NCBI GenBank assembly: GCA_036881885.1
Contig: JBAJNL010000003.1
Coordinates: 1 to 55,031, forward strand
Origin: JBAJNL01 sp036881885
GTDB taxonomy: Bacteria > Pseudomonadota > Alphaproteobacteria > Holosporales > Hepatobacteraceae
DNA length: 55,031 nucleotides
Direction: 5' to 3'
Both the position numbers and the translations under genes were made by a program. Of this stretch, positions 41,809-50,605 are shown piece after piece (the first letter of the stretch is position 1; each line of letters starts with the position of its first letter). The notes under the pieces are model-generated. The model made no database searches, was not told where the DNA came from, and was given only the letters and a program-made list of their open reading frames with translations.

Positions 41809-41827
41809 CAGGTAAGGGCTTACGCAT

Positions 41828-41860
41828 AAAAAAAGAGACCCAAGTCATTAGGCCTCTTTT
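41828..41860 (-). terminator. Rho-independent terminator of the outer membrane protein gene
   Basis: On the minus strand AAAAGAGGCC ... GGGTCTCTTTT forms the stem and runs into T's, 38 bp after the stop codon. The A-rich left flank makes it usable in the other direction too. Confidence 0.7.
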
Positions 41861-41898
41861 GTGTTTCTACAGGGTGCTAAACCTGAAAAAACGGCTTT

Positions 41899-42453
41899 TT
41901 AAAGGTGGAAAGCAATTTTAATGCGTGCGGTATTAAAGTTTGCTTTTGTACTATTCTTCTCGCAATCAGCGGTTTGCATGAACTCAAAGCCCAAAACCAT
42001 TTGAGGGGCAAGCTTTGTATCGATACCCACACCATAGGTGAAGCCAGAGAAGGTGTCGCTTTCAATTTTGTTCATGGCATAACCCAAACGCAGGTAAGGA
42101 AGCGCTACTTTGTTAAGATCCATACCAAATCGCAAAGCCAAATCAGCACTGCTTTTGTACTTTTCTTTGCCCGCTGGCGTTTTTAATTCAACAAAGGGCA
42201 TCGTGTAGTTGCCGTCAATACCCACAAAGAAACCCGAAAAAACCATACCATAACCAAGATACAAACCAAGTGACGCACCACTTTTTGAGAGATAACCATC
42301 GGTTGAACCAGTATCATCTTTGAAGTGCATACCAGACATACCCAACAAGCCACCTACTTGAAAGCCAGTGAATTGTGTGGGGTCAGCTTTTGCAACAGAC
42401 GCTACGCTTGTAAGACACAAACCTGCAATACCAAGAACTTTTAATGTTTTCAT
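41899..42453 (-). CDS. Small outer membrane beta-barrel protein
   Basis: 184 residues. Signal peptide MKTLKVLGIAGLCLTSVASVAKA. About eight amphipathic strands with alternating pattern (FTGFQVGGLLGMSGMHF, GASLGLYLGYGMVFSGFFVGIDGNYTM, ADLALRFGMDLNKVALPYLRLGYAMN, TYGVGIDTKLAPQMVLGFEFMQ, NTARIKIAFHL). The last residues end in an aromatic-containing FHL, close to the BAM recognition pattern. It resembles OmpA-like/opacity-type eight-stranded barrels. TAAGGGAG-like sequence precedes the ATG, with AT-rich upstream DNA suggesting strong expression. Probably an abundant surface protein. Confidence 0.8.
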   Translation of the reverse strand: MKTLKVLGIAGLCLTSVASVAKADPTQFTGFQVGGLLGMSGMHFKDDTGSTDGYLSKSGASLGLYLGYGMVFSGFFVGIDGNYTMPFVELKTPAGKEKYKSSADLALRFGMDLNKVALPYLRLGYAMNKIESDTFSGFTYGVGIDTKLAPQMVLGFEFMQTADCEKNSTKANFNTARIKIAFHL

Positions 42454-42673
42454 ATAATAAACTCCCTTTTGTTGATAATAAACAATACTATTAAGCTTTA
42501 AATAATAGCTATAAAATAAATATATAAGAGCAATATTTATATAGTTATGTGATATTTACATCACAATTTTTCTAAAATCATCAGATATAATCTTTTTAGA
42601 ATAAAAAACTGTTCAGTTTTGTAAATTTTTACAAAATAGTTTTGCCGTCATCGCAAAGAGGCGCAAGATGTCT

Positions 42674-43645
42674 TTAGCCCTGTTGAAGGCAAAAGCCGTC
42701 TTGAAGCAGTTGCGCCCAGCACAGTGGTTTGGCTTTGAACACACGCTGGGCAAGCGCATCCACAAAAGGCACACCGCATGCTTTTTGCTGCAGTTGTGTT
42801 TGCAATGCTTTCAGCGTTAAAACGCCTTCGGCCAGTGGTTGATCTTTTAAGCCGTCAAAGGGTTGCCCCTGCCCCAGCAGCATTCCTGCGCGGGTATTGC
42901 GCGACGCGTTCGAGCCTGTGGTTAAGATATAGTCTGCCAACAAAGCTGGCTCAAGGCAGATTTCTTGTTGCGCGCCCCACAAAACGCTCATTTGTTGCAT
43001 CAACAAAAACCCCTTGGCCAAAAGCGCACTCTGGGTATTTTGCGGCACATTTTCACCACGCATCACACCTGCACAAAGCGCCATCACATTTTTAAACGCA
43101 CCCGCAAACGCAACGCCTGTCATGTCTTGCGTGGTCTGAAGCAAAAAATCTTTATGGGCCAGGTGCCCAATAAAGCTTGCAGCCTCACCAGCAATAAGGC
43201 CAATGGTGGGCGCTGATATTGTTGCACACAGCTCTTTGGCAAGATGGGGGCCCGATAAGATAGCCAAGGGGTTGGGCATCTGAAGATCTTGCGCCACCTG
43301 GGGCAACAGCAATCCTGACTCAGTCTCAATACCCTTTGAGGCGATTAATAACGGACGCGTGGCCGCTTTTAAAGGCGCACACGCCTTGGTTGAAAAAAAA
43401 GAGCGCATCACTTGTGCAGGCAGCGCGTACACAAGTGCCGTTGTTTGCTGCGCCAATTGCGCAAGGTCGGTTGTGACCTTAACCGATGGATGCTGCGCAC
43501 CATGGGTTTGAGACCATGCATCGACACTTTCTTGGCGCCGCGCCCACATCCAAACAGGTTGCAAGACAGCCTTTTCTTGCAACGCCCGCGAGGCCGTGAT
43601 CGCCAAGGCCTGCCCAAAAGCACCTGCACCTAAAATGCCTAACAT
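42674..43645 (-). CDS. gpsA: NAD(P)+-dependent glycerol-3-phosphate dehydrogenase
   Basis: 323 residues. NAD(P) loop GILGAGAFGQALA, SKGIETESGLLLPQV, SGPHLAKELCATISAPTIG and the catalytic lysine region GVAFAGAFKNVMALCAGVMRG. GpsA makes sn-glycerol-3-phosphate from dihydroxyacetone phosphate for phospholipids. It is the last gene of the run tolQ-tolR-tolA-mutY-tsaD-gpsA; the gap from tsaD is 46 bp. Confidence 0.95.
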   Translation of the reverse strand: MLGILGAGAFGQALAITASRALQEKAVLQPVWMWARRQESVDAWSQTHGAQHPSVKVTTDLAQLAQQTTALVYALPAQVMRSFFSTKACAPLKAATRPLLIASKGIETESGLLLPQVAQDLQMPNPLAILSGPHLAKELCATISAPTIGLIAGEAASFIGHLAHKDFLLQTTQDMTGVAFAGAFKNVMALCAGVMRGENVPQNTQSALLAKGFLLMQQMSVLWGAQQEICLEPALLADYILTTGSNASRNTRAGMLLGQGQPFDGLKDQPLAEGVLTLKALQTQLQQKACGVPFVDALAQRVFKAKPLCWAQLLQDGFCLQQG

Positions 43646-43691
43646 CTGTTGCCTTCCTTTTGCCTAAAAGTACCGCAAAGCTACAACATAC

Positions 43692-44795
43692 TTACAGACT
43701 TGCATCATAACTCTGGTCAACCCCTTTAGCCAGTACCGCATCGATAGAGACCTCTTCTTCTGGCACAAGGGTGGCCTGAGACAAAGGCCAGCGCGCCCGC
43801 GCATCGGTTGAAAGCGGCGAGCGATAGCCACGCTGATAACGCTCGAAGGCTGCCCAGGCGATCATGATACCGTTATCGGTGCACAAGGCAGGCGGCGGTG
43901 TGACCACTTGCAGGCCAAGGGGAACGGCAGCCTCTTCCATGTTTTGAAACAAAGCACGGTTGGCTGCCACACCGCCTGAAATCACCAGCGTTTTAAGGTT
44001 GGGTTGGTGCATGCGCGCCATTTTGATGGCATGACGCAAACGATCAGTCAACACCTGGCCAATGGTGTGTTGAAACGAGGCGGCCATATCGGCCTTGGCT
44101 TGTGGCGCTTGCAGTTCTTTTTGAAGCGCCTGCACCTTAAGGGCCACCGCGGTTTTAAGACCAGAAAACGAAAAATCACACCCCGCACGTCCTTTAAGGG
44201 GTGCGGGCAAGGTAAAGGCTTTGGGATTGCCGGTTTGAGCGATTTTTTCAATGTGAGGCCCGCCGGGATAAGGCAAGCCTAAAAGACGCCCCACTTTATC
44301 AAAGGTTTCTCCCAAGGCATCATCAAGGCTTTGGCCCAATAAAACGTATGAACCCAAATCGTTCACCACAAAAAACTGCGTATGCCCGCCCGAGATAAGC
44401 AGAAGCAGATAAGGAAAACGCACGTCATTGGTAAGACGCGACAACAACGCGTGCCCCTCAAGGTGATTGATGGCCAAAAAAGGCTTATCAAGCGCAGCGG
44501 CCATGGTTTTGGCAAACACCAGCCCCAACATCACACTGCCCACAAGGCCCGGCCCCGCGGTGGCTGCAACAGCGGCAAGATCCCTCGCGGCAAGATCGGC
44601 CTCTTTTAGTGTTTTTTGCACAAGGGGACCCAGGACTTCGGCATGCTCCCTGGCTGCAATTTGCGGCACCACACCGCCCCAGCTTGCATGATCTTTCATT
44701 TGCGAGACCACCTGGTGCGACAACACCTTGCCTGCGCTATCAATCACCGCAGCGGCCGTTTCATCACAGCTGCTTTCAATGCCTAAAATCGCCAT
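43692..44795 (-). CDS. tsaD: TsaD, tRNA N6-threonylcarbamoyladenosine synthase subunit
   Basis: 367 residues from the ATG at 44795 (MAILGIESSCDETAAAVID), 5 bp after the mutY stop. ASKHA fold: AATAGPGLVGSVMLGLVFAKTMAA, metal ligands in INHLEGHALLSRL, LLLISGGHTQFFVV, CDFSFSGLKTAV, VISGGVAANRALFQNME and CTDNGIMIAWA. It transfers threonylcarbamoyl to A37 of ANN-decoding tRNAs together with TsaB/TsaE, which are not in the window. Essential in most bacteria. Confidence 0.97.
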   Translation of the reverse strand: MAILGIESSCDETAAAVIDSAGKVLSHQVVSQMKDHASWGGVVPQIAAREHAEVLGPLVQKTLKEADLAARDLAAVAATAGPGLVGSVMLGLVFAKTMAAALDKPFLAINHLEGHALLSRLTNDVRFPYLLLLISGGHTQFFVVNDLGSYVLLGQSLDDALGETFDKVGRLLGLPYPGGPHIEKIAQTGNPKAFTLPAPLKGRAGCDFSFSGLKTAVALKVQALQKELQAPQAKADMAASFQHTIGQVLTDRLRHAIKMARMHQPNLKTLVISGGVAANRALFQNMEEAAVPLGLQVVTPPPALCTDNGIMIAWAAFERYQRGYRSPLSTDARARWPLSQATLVPEEEVSIDAVLAKGVDQSYDASL

Positions 44796-44800
44796 GCTAT

Positions 44801-45895
44801 TCACGCTGCCTTTGGTGATACAAAACCCTTGTAACATTTTAGCGCTTTTTTCGCCAACGTTGAAACAGGGTAACTTTCAAGATCAGCCAGCGAAACCCAG
44901 GTGCCCTTGTGCGAGAGGTTTTTGTCGGGCATCTGGGTATAGAAAAGCTCAAGGCAAAGCTTGAAGTGGGTAAAAACATGCTGAACTGTGCCTATGTTCT
45001 GCCATGTTGATGCTAAGGGTGGTATCCACTCTTGTTTTTGCGCACCCCATGCAGTGGTTAACGGACGCCACAACCCCTTCAGTAAAGCGTTCTGTTCTTT
45101 TTGCATCAAAAAAGTGCCGTCTTTTTTGCACACCACAAAGAAAAACGCGCCATAACGATGCGGCTGAGCTTTCTTTTCTTTTTTGCGTGGAAACTCACCT
45201 TGTGTGCCAAGGCGCGCAGCCTTGCAAAATGAGCGCACGGGACACAGCAAGCATTTGGGTGCCTGAGGCGTACAGATCGATGCACCAAGATCCCTCAATG
45301 CCTGGGTATAATCACCATAAGGCCTTGGGAAAGATTTGTTTTTCAGAACAGAGTCTTGAGGCAAAAAGCTTTTGGCCTCAAGGCGCACCACTTTTAAAAG
45401 ATCGGTTGCACTTTCTTTAAGGCATAAAAGACGCGAAAAAACCCGTGCAATATTGCCATCAACGGCCACGGCGGACTTTTCAAAGGCAATGGTACTGATG
45501 GCCGCTGCCGTGTAAGGGCCGATACCGGGCAGCTTTAAAAGCGCGTTGACCTCTTGCGGCAACACTCCTTGATGATTAGTGGCAACCTCTTTGGCACAAC
45601 GCCATACATTTTCAGCGCGCCTGTAATAACCAAGCCCTTGCCACTGCTGCAAAACATCAGACAGTGACGCTTGGCTGAGGTGCTGAAAACTGCCCCACCT
45701 TTTGGTAAAAGCTTCAAAATACGGCGTCACTGTTTGGGTGGTGGTTTGCTGCAACATCATTTCGCTAAGCCACACATGGTAAGGGTTGGGCTTTTTTTGG
45801 CGCCACACAAAAGATCGGGCACTTTGCCCGTACCACACCAAAAGTGCCTCGGCAAACGATGACCCAGGTTCAATAGCAGATGGCGAAAGTCTCAT
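44801..45895 (-). CDS. mutY: A/G-specific adenine DNA glycosylase
   Basis: 364 residues. The catalytic region LSEMMLQQTTTQTVTPYFEAF has the catalytic Glu. HhH motif LLKLPGIGPYTAAAIS is followed by the catalytic Asp in AVAVDGNIARV. The [4Fe-4S] ligands C-x6-C-x2-C-x5-C occur in CTPQAPKCLLCPVRSFC. A C-terminal NUDIX-like 8-oxoG recognition domain (GAFFFVVCKKDGTFLMQKEQ; VQHVFTHFKLCLELF) follows. It removes A mispaired with 8-oxoguanine. It lies 9 bp after the tolA stop. Confidence 0.96.
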   Translation of the reverse strand: MRLSPSAIEPGSSFAEALLVWYGQSARSFVWRQKKPNPYHVWLSEMMLQQTTTQTVTPYFEAFTKRWGSFQHLSQASLSDVLQQWQGLGYYRRAENVWRCAKEVATNHQGVLPQEVNALLKLPGIGPYTAAAISTIAFEKSAVAVDGNIARVFSRLLCLKESATDLLKVVRLEAKSFLPQDSVLKNKSFPRPYGDYTQALRDLGASICTPQAPKCLLCPVRSFCKAARLGTQGEFPRKKEKKAQPHRYGAFFFVVCKKDGTFLMQKEQNALLKGLWRPLTTAWGAQKQEWIPPLASTWQNIGTVQHVFTHFKLCLELFYTQMPDKNLSHKGTWVSLADLESYPVSTLAKKALKCYKGFVSPKAA

Positions 45896-45904
45896 GGTTG
45901 TGCC

Positions 45905-46717
45905 TTAGTCTTTGGGCGAAAAGCGGATGATGACCTCTTTCCACGTATCATACATTTCTTTTGGCAAATGAAGCGGTTTGCATTGCGGGTTATCAAAGGC
46001 GCGGTGCACGCTTTGCTCCATTTCTTTAAAATGCGGATGCGTATAGGTGCTTTTGTTGCGCAGCGTACGCGCTGACAGAATATATCCCTCTTCCCCCAAA
46101 CGCAGCGCCACCGCTACCACCACGTCTGTGGCGTTGCGCACGTTCTCAGAACTGATGTGCCAGCAGGCCATCAGCTGCTGCTGAATCGAGAAAATCAGGC
46201 GCTTTTTCTTCGCCATCTCTTCAAGCGCCAACGCCCGTTGACTGGCACGGCGAGAGCCCTTTTTACTGCCGCTTTTGCCCACAGACTGTGTGGTCGCTAA
46301 AAGCTCGTCAAGGGTTTTCTTTTTCTGTTTTTGAGGTGCCGACTTTTTGGGCTCTGGTTTTTTAACCTCTTTTTTTGGCTTGGCTTTCTGCGGCGGCTTT
46401 TTAACCTCTTTTTTGGGTTTGGGCACCGGCACTTTATCAGGTGTGGGTTTGGGCACTTCTTTTTTTGGCGGCTCGGGCGGCGTTTCTTTTTTGACTTCTG
46501 CCGGCTTTTCTGACTTGACCACCGGCGCGGGTGCTTTGGGCTCTTCAGGCCATGCAAGGTCTGCCTCGGACAAAAGTTCGATGGGCACCGCAAAGGGCTC
46601 TTTGATGGTGTTTTTTTCAAAACGCCAAGAAACGGCCAGCGCCGTCACGATCACCAAGTGCAAAACGCACGAAAGACAAAAAGCAAATTTAAATTGCGCT
46701 GGGTCTTGGTAACTCAC
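45905..46717 (-). CDS. tolA: TolA, periplasm-spanning protein of the Tol-Pal system
   Basis: 270 residues. One N-terminal membrane helix (FAFCLSCVLHLVIVTALAVSW), a long Lys/Pro/Glu-rich spacer (residues about 55-150, many KKEVKKP repeats) and a C-terminal TonB-like domain (MACWHISSENVRNATDVVVAVALRLGEEGYIL). TolA links the TolQR proton channel to Pal and TolB at the outer membrane during constriction. The spacer is proline-rich rather than the long alanine-rich helix of E. coli, as in many alphaproteobacteria. It lies 23 bp after tolR. tolB and pal are elsewhere. Confidence 0.9.
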   Translation of the reverse strand: MSYQDPAQFKFAFCLSCVLHLVIVTALAVSWRFEKNTIKEPFAVPIELLSEADLAWPEEPKAPAPVVKSEKPAEVKKETPPEPPKKEVPKPTPDKVPVPKPKKEVKKPPQKAKPKKEVKKPEPKKSAPQKQKKKTLDELLATTQSVGKSGSKKGSRRASQRALALEEMAKKKRLIFSIQQQLMACWHISSENVRNATDVVVAVALRLGEEGYILSARTLRNKSTYTHPHFKEMEQSVHRAFDNPQCKPLHLPKEMYDTWKEVIIRFSPKD

Positions 46718-46740
46718 GTCAAACAGCGACCTTTCTACCT

Positions 46741-47169
46741 TTAACGTTTAGCAGCTGGTTTTTTTGTCTCGCTAAGCAACGCAAGGCTGTATCCCAGGCT
46801 TTGCAAATCATCCATCAGCGCCATCACCTCACCATATGACAGTCTTCGGTCAGCCTTTAGATAAACGCGTTTGTTTTTATCAAGCGGCCCAAGCGCCGCC
46901 GCCAGCTGATCTTTAACCACATGCTTTTTGCCCACATAAAGCTTTTTTTGCACATCAAGGGTTAAAATCAATGGTGCTTCTTTAACAGATTTTTGCGCGC
47001 GCGTTCCCTTGGGCAAATCAACCGGCACGCTGCCTGTCATCAAAGGAGCCGCCACCATAAAAATGACCAACAACACCAACATCACGTCCACCATTGGCGT
47101 CACATTGATCTCTGCCATAGGTTTTGACTCTAGAGGATCTTGATCAGAATCAAACAAAGAAAAAGCCAT
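46741..47169 (-). CDS. tolR: TolR/ExbD-family proton channel subunit
   Basis: 142 residues from the ATG at 47169 (a GTG one codon earlier is possible). MAEINVTPMVDVMLVLLVIFMVAAPLM is the hallmark membrane helix with the proton-binding Asp. The periplasmic domain has VDLPKGT and VYLKADRRLSYGEVMALMDDLQSLGY. It works with TolQ to use the proton motive force. It starts 4 bp after tolQ and so is coupled. Confidence 0.95.
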   Translation of the reverse strand: MAFSLFDSDQDPLESKPMAEINVTPMVDVMLVLLVIFMVAAPLMTGSVPVDLPKGTRAQKSVKEAPLILTLDVQKKLYVGKKHVVKDQLAAALGPLDKNKRVYLKADRRLSYGEVMALMDDLQSLGYSLALLSETKKPAAKR

Positions 47170-47173
47170 CACC

Positions 47174-47866
47174 CTATGTCCGCTGAATACCCTTTGTGGC
47201 CAATTCTTTGGCCAAAAACAGGCAAAGTTGCTTTGAAAACGTTTGCAGCCTTACGCCATACTGCTTTAGATCGTTTGTCAGCTTGTTATAGCAAAGCGTG
47301 GCCGGAATCGCCACAAACAAGCCAAGGGCCGTTGCAAACAAAGCCTCGGCAATCGCCGGTGCCACAACGGTTAAGCTGGTATCGCCGGCTTTGGCAATGG
47401 CTTCAAAGCTGCCCATGATCCCCCAAACGGTGCCGAAAAGACCAATAAAAGGAGATGTTGACGCAATGGACGCCAAAAAACCAATGTGCGTTTGCAACCC
47501 TTGCAGCTCTTTGCGCGCCAAAACAGAGACAATATCTTCAAGGTACTTTTTGGTTGCCTCTTTCGCTTGCATTGTATCGGTTTTGACATGAGAGAGATTG
47601 GCACCTTCTTTTAAGCCGGTTTGAAACAGATTTGAAAACGGCTCTTTGGGAGCTTTTCCAAACAACTTATAAAGACGCTCTAAGGGATAGTTGCCGTACC
47701 AAAGCTGGTGCTCAAAAACAGAAGACAGTGTGTTCAGGCGCCGCAGCAAAAGCACCTTTGAAAAAAAGATTGACCATGCGGCCAGCGAAGCAGCCACCAG
47801 CGCAATCATCACCAGCTGCACCACAAAGTCTGCGCCGGCAAAAAGGGCCCAAAGAGAAAAATCCAT
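47174..47866 (-). CDS. tolQ: TolQ/ExbB-family proton channel subunit
   Basis: 230 residues from the ATG at 47866 (MDFSLWALFAGADFVVQLVMIAL). Three membrane helices, with the conserved SPFIGLFGTVWGIMGSFEAIAKAGDTSLTVVAPAIAEALFATALGLFVAIPATL. First gene of the tolQRA-mutY-tsaD-gpsA run. The ATG has no strong Shine-Dalgarno sequence. The divergent neighbour is a second, larger protein of the same superfamily. Confidence 0.95.
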   Translation of the reverse strand: MDFSLWALFAGADFVVQLVMIALVAASLAAWSIFFSKVLLLRRLNTLSSVFEHQLWYGNYPLERLYKLFGKAPKEPFSNLFQTGLKEGANLSHVKTDTMQAKEATKKYLEDIVSVLARKELQGLQTHIGFLASIASTSPFIGLFGTVWGIMGSFEAIAKAGDTSLTVVAPAIAEALFATALGLFVAIPATLCYNKLTNDLKQYGVRLQTFSKQLCLFLAKELATKGIQRT

Positions 47867-48122
47867 AAAATGAAATAACTTTTTTGTTTCACTTATAGCG
47901 TGAAAAAATGCTTGCAAGCAAGACACGCCTTTTATAAAACTTTACAGAAAAATCTCTCAAAAAACCTTACCTCGTCGTTTGCGCCGAAAAACCACGTGAA
48001 AAGTTGCGGCCACCCCTTGCGAAGACACGGCCATTTTAGTAGCATGCCAACGATAAGGCATGCCTCTGTTTTTCAAACATTTATTGCATGTACTGCGTGT
48101 TAAACTCTTTGGGACGCATCCT

Positions 48123-49226
48123 ATGCACACAGAATCGCCGCCAACACCTCACTTTGCGGCTTCTTTTTTAAGGTGGCCATTGTTGGCAACTTTTGTCCTT
48201 TTGTTGGGCGCCCTTGTGTGCAGAAATCTTTTAATCACGTTTTTCTTTGCCAATGTTTATTTAAACACCGCCATTATCGTTTGCATCACTTTGGGCATTA
48301 CCTACAGCTTGTTTCACACATGGCAGGTGCAAAAGGGCTTTCTTTTCTTCAAAGCCTGGGCGCCAGATTTTTTGCCCGAGCACATCGAGAACGCCCCCTT
48401 ATGGCTTTATAAAATATTTGGCGGCACACCTTCATCTGACAAAAAAGAGCTGTACCGCACATTGTTAAGTACGCGCCTTGACACAGCCCTGTCGCTTTTA
48501 ACCTACCTGATCAGCATTTCAGTTTTTTTGGGCCTTATCGGCACATTCTGGGGGCTGTCGCTAACCATTCAGGGCGTAGTCAGTGCACTGACCAATCTTG
48601 ACTTGCAAAGCGCCGACGGTGCCCCCTTTATCTTTTTGCTAAAAGACGCTTTAAAACAGCCCTTAGGCGGCATGCAAACAGCCTTTAGCACGTCACTTTT
48701 TGGTATGTTAGGCGCCCTTGTTTTAGGCTTTTTTTCGATGAAAATAAAAAGCTTTCATCGCCATTTTGAAAGCGTATGGTGCGTGTTTGAAGCGCACTGC
48801 AAACGTGCCTGGCTTTTAAAAAATGAAAAGATGCACGCCGAGATGGGTTGGCTTGAGCCGTTGAAAGTCTTTTGGCAAGAGATTTCGTCATCGCTTGAGA
48901 AAACCGAGCGCCTGATTGCACTGCAGCAAAACGAACAAAAGCTGCTGCGTGACGGCATGCTGCATCTGTCTCATGCCCTTAAGAAGTTTGTGATCACAAC
49001 AGAAGAGACCAGCGCCAGCGCCCAAACATACAGGCAAGACATTCAGCAAATTGCGCAATCGCTTCAGACGTTTGTGTTGCGCTATCAAGACAAGGGGCTG
49101 CATTTTGAAACCTCGCTGACACGGTTTTTAGAAACCTTTTTTGCACAACTTGAATCGCATTTGTCTGCAACCCAAAAAGAGGTGCGCTCTTTAAGCAGTT
49201 ATCTTGGAAGTAAGAAGGACACTTAA
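48123..49226 (+). CDS. MotA/TolQ/ExbB-superfamily membrane protein with cytoplasmic helical tail
   Basis: 367 residues. Two N-terminal membrane segments (LLATFVLLLGALVCRNLLITFFF, TAIIVCITLGITYSLF), then the proton-channel core pair (LTYLISISVFLGLIGTFWGLSLTIQGVV; GMQTAFSTSLFGMLGALVLGFFSM) with the G-x-x-GT-x-x-G motif of the superfamily. The C-terminal 150 residues are a long helical tail (LEKTERLIALQQNEQKLLRDGMLHLSHAL). Flagellar genes are absent and no ExbD/MotB/OmpA partner is adjacent. It is followed by an M23 endopeptidase, which suggests a cell-envelope role. Confidence 0.75.
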   Translation: MHTESPPTPHFAASFLRWPLLATFVLLLGALVCRNLLITFFFANVYLNTAIIVCITLGITYSLFHTWQVQKGFLFFKAWAPDFLPEHIENAPLWLYKIFGGTPSSDKKELYRTLLSTRLDTALSLLTYLISISVFLGLIGTFWGLSLTIQGVVSALTNLDLQSADGAPFIFLLKDALKQPLGGMQTAFSTSLFGMLGALVLGFFSMKIKSFHRHFESVWCVFEAHCKRAWLLKNEKMHAEMGWLEPLKVFWQEISSSLEKTERLIALQQNEQKLLRDGMLHLSHALKKFVITTEETSASAQTYRQDIQQIAQSLQTFVLRYQDKGLHFETSLTRFLETFFAQLESHLSATQKEVRSLSSYLGSKKDT

Positions 49227-49273
49227 CCACACATGCAGCACTTATTTAACCCTTTTTTGCCTTGTTAGAAGAT

Positions 49274-50605
49274 ATGCGACAGTTTTTGAAGAAAAATCTT
49301 TTTACCAGCACTTCGCCGCAAACGCTTTTATTTAGAAAACGCCTTATGGTGGGCTTGGCACCCATCTTGGCTACCTATCTTGTGGCCCTTTGTTCACTAA
49401 GCTGGCGATCACAGCTTTCTTTTTTTCACACAAAACCCTCGCCCACAAAGCCTGCTAAAAAAGTCACACGCTTTGTGCCGGCGCCTGACCCTTTGGTTTT
49501 TTCAAAAAATATTATCGTCAAAGCTGGCAGCACCATTACGCAAACATTGCAAGAAAACCGCATTAGCCTTACAGATCGCAACAACGTTGTGCAAGAGCTG
49601 AAAAAGCACATCAACGTACGCGATATCAAAACAGGCACGCACTTTAAGATTAACTACAAGCCGGGCGAGACCACAAACGAGATCTGCCTTAACTATCTCT
49701 CTATCAAAAAAGGCTTTGCCAAAGAAGTGCGGATCACGCGCAACAAGCAAGGCACCTTTACCGCCAAAACCATCGTGCACCCCACCGAAAGCAGGCATCA
49801 GCTGGTGCAAGGACGCATTCGCACCTGTTTTTATCAAGACGCACGCAAGCAAGGCTTGGACACGCGCATGCTGCACAAAGTGGTACAAGCACTTGGCTAT
49901 AAATTTGATCTGCAGCGCGATCTGCACCCAGGCGACCAATTTCGCATTTTGTTTGAGAAAAAAGTGAACAAAAAAACCGGTGCGGAAAAACAAGAGAAAT
50001 GTCTTTTGGTCGAGGTGATCTTGCGCGGCAAAAAAACACGCATCTATTATTTTAAACGCCCACGGCATGCAGATGTGGACTTTTTTGATGAAAAAGGCCA
50101 AGGCCTTAAAAGCTATTTTTTGCGCACGCCTGTGGACGGCGCACGCCTTAGCTCGGGGTATGGCTATCGCTCACACCCCATTCTTGGCTATACAAAAATG
50201 CATAGAGGTGTTGACTTTGCAGCACCTCGCGGTACACCTGTGATGGCCGCTGGCAACGGCACGATTGTCTGCATGGGCCGCCGAGGTAGCTATGGTAATT
50301 ATATGCGCATCCGTCACATCTCGGGTTACTCAACAGCCTATGCCCACTTAAACGGCTTTAAAAAAGGCCTTAGGGTGGGCGCACGCGTGAAGCAAGGCAA
50401 TGTTATTGCCTATGTGGGCGCTACCGGACGCGTCACCGGCCCTCACCTGCACTTTGAACTTTTGAAAAATGGCCGCCAAATTAACCCCAAGTCGGTTAAA
50501 ATTTTGCCACGAATCAAGCTTGCCGGCAAAGACCTCAAGGTGTTTAAAGCACATACCAAGAAGATGGATGTGCTTTACAAAAAAAGCTACGCCGACGTTT
50601 CATGA
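49274..50605 (+). CDS. M23-family peptidoglycan DD-endopeptidase
   Basis: 443 residues from the ATG at 49274. Membrane anchor RLMVGLAPILATYLVALCSLSW, a LysM/OapA-like region (IVKAGSTITQTLQENRISLTDRNNVVQELKKHINVRDIKTGTHFKI), then the LAS metallopeptidase core with zinc ligands in HRGVDFAAPRGTPV and HLHFELLKNGRQINP and catalytic-side HISGYSTAYAHL. MepM/ShyA-like architecture: cleaves cross-links for cell growth or division. The end overlaps the convergent MFS gene by 19 bp. Confidence 0.93.
   Translation: MRQFLKKNLFTSTSPQTLLFRKRLMVGLAPILATYLVALCSLSWRSQLSFFHTKPSPTKPAKKVTRFVPAPDPLVFSKNIIVKAGSTITQTLQENRISLTDRNNVVQELKKHINVRDIKTGTHFKINYKPGETTNEICLNYLSIKKGFAKEVRITRNKQGTFTAKTIVHPTESRHQLVQGRIRTCFYQDARKQGLDTRMLHKVVQALGYKFDLQRDLHPGDQFRILFEKKVNKKTGAEKQEKCLLVEVILRGKKTRIYYFKRPRHADVDFFDEKGQGLKSYFLRTPVDGARLSSGYGYRSHPILGYTKMHRGVDFAAPRGTPVMAAGNGTIVCMGRRGSYGNYMRIRHISGYSTAYAHLNGFKKGLRVGARVKQGNVIAYVGATGRVTGPHLHFELLKNGRQINPKSVKILPRIKLAGKDLKVFKAHTKKMDVLYKKSYADVS

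Noticed and set aside
46331..46712. Gly/Ser/Thr-rich and Arg/Phe-rich frames opposite tolA
   Set aside because: They are complements of the Lys/Pro-rich TolA spacer; composition comes from low-complexity codons.
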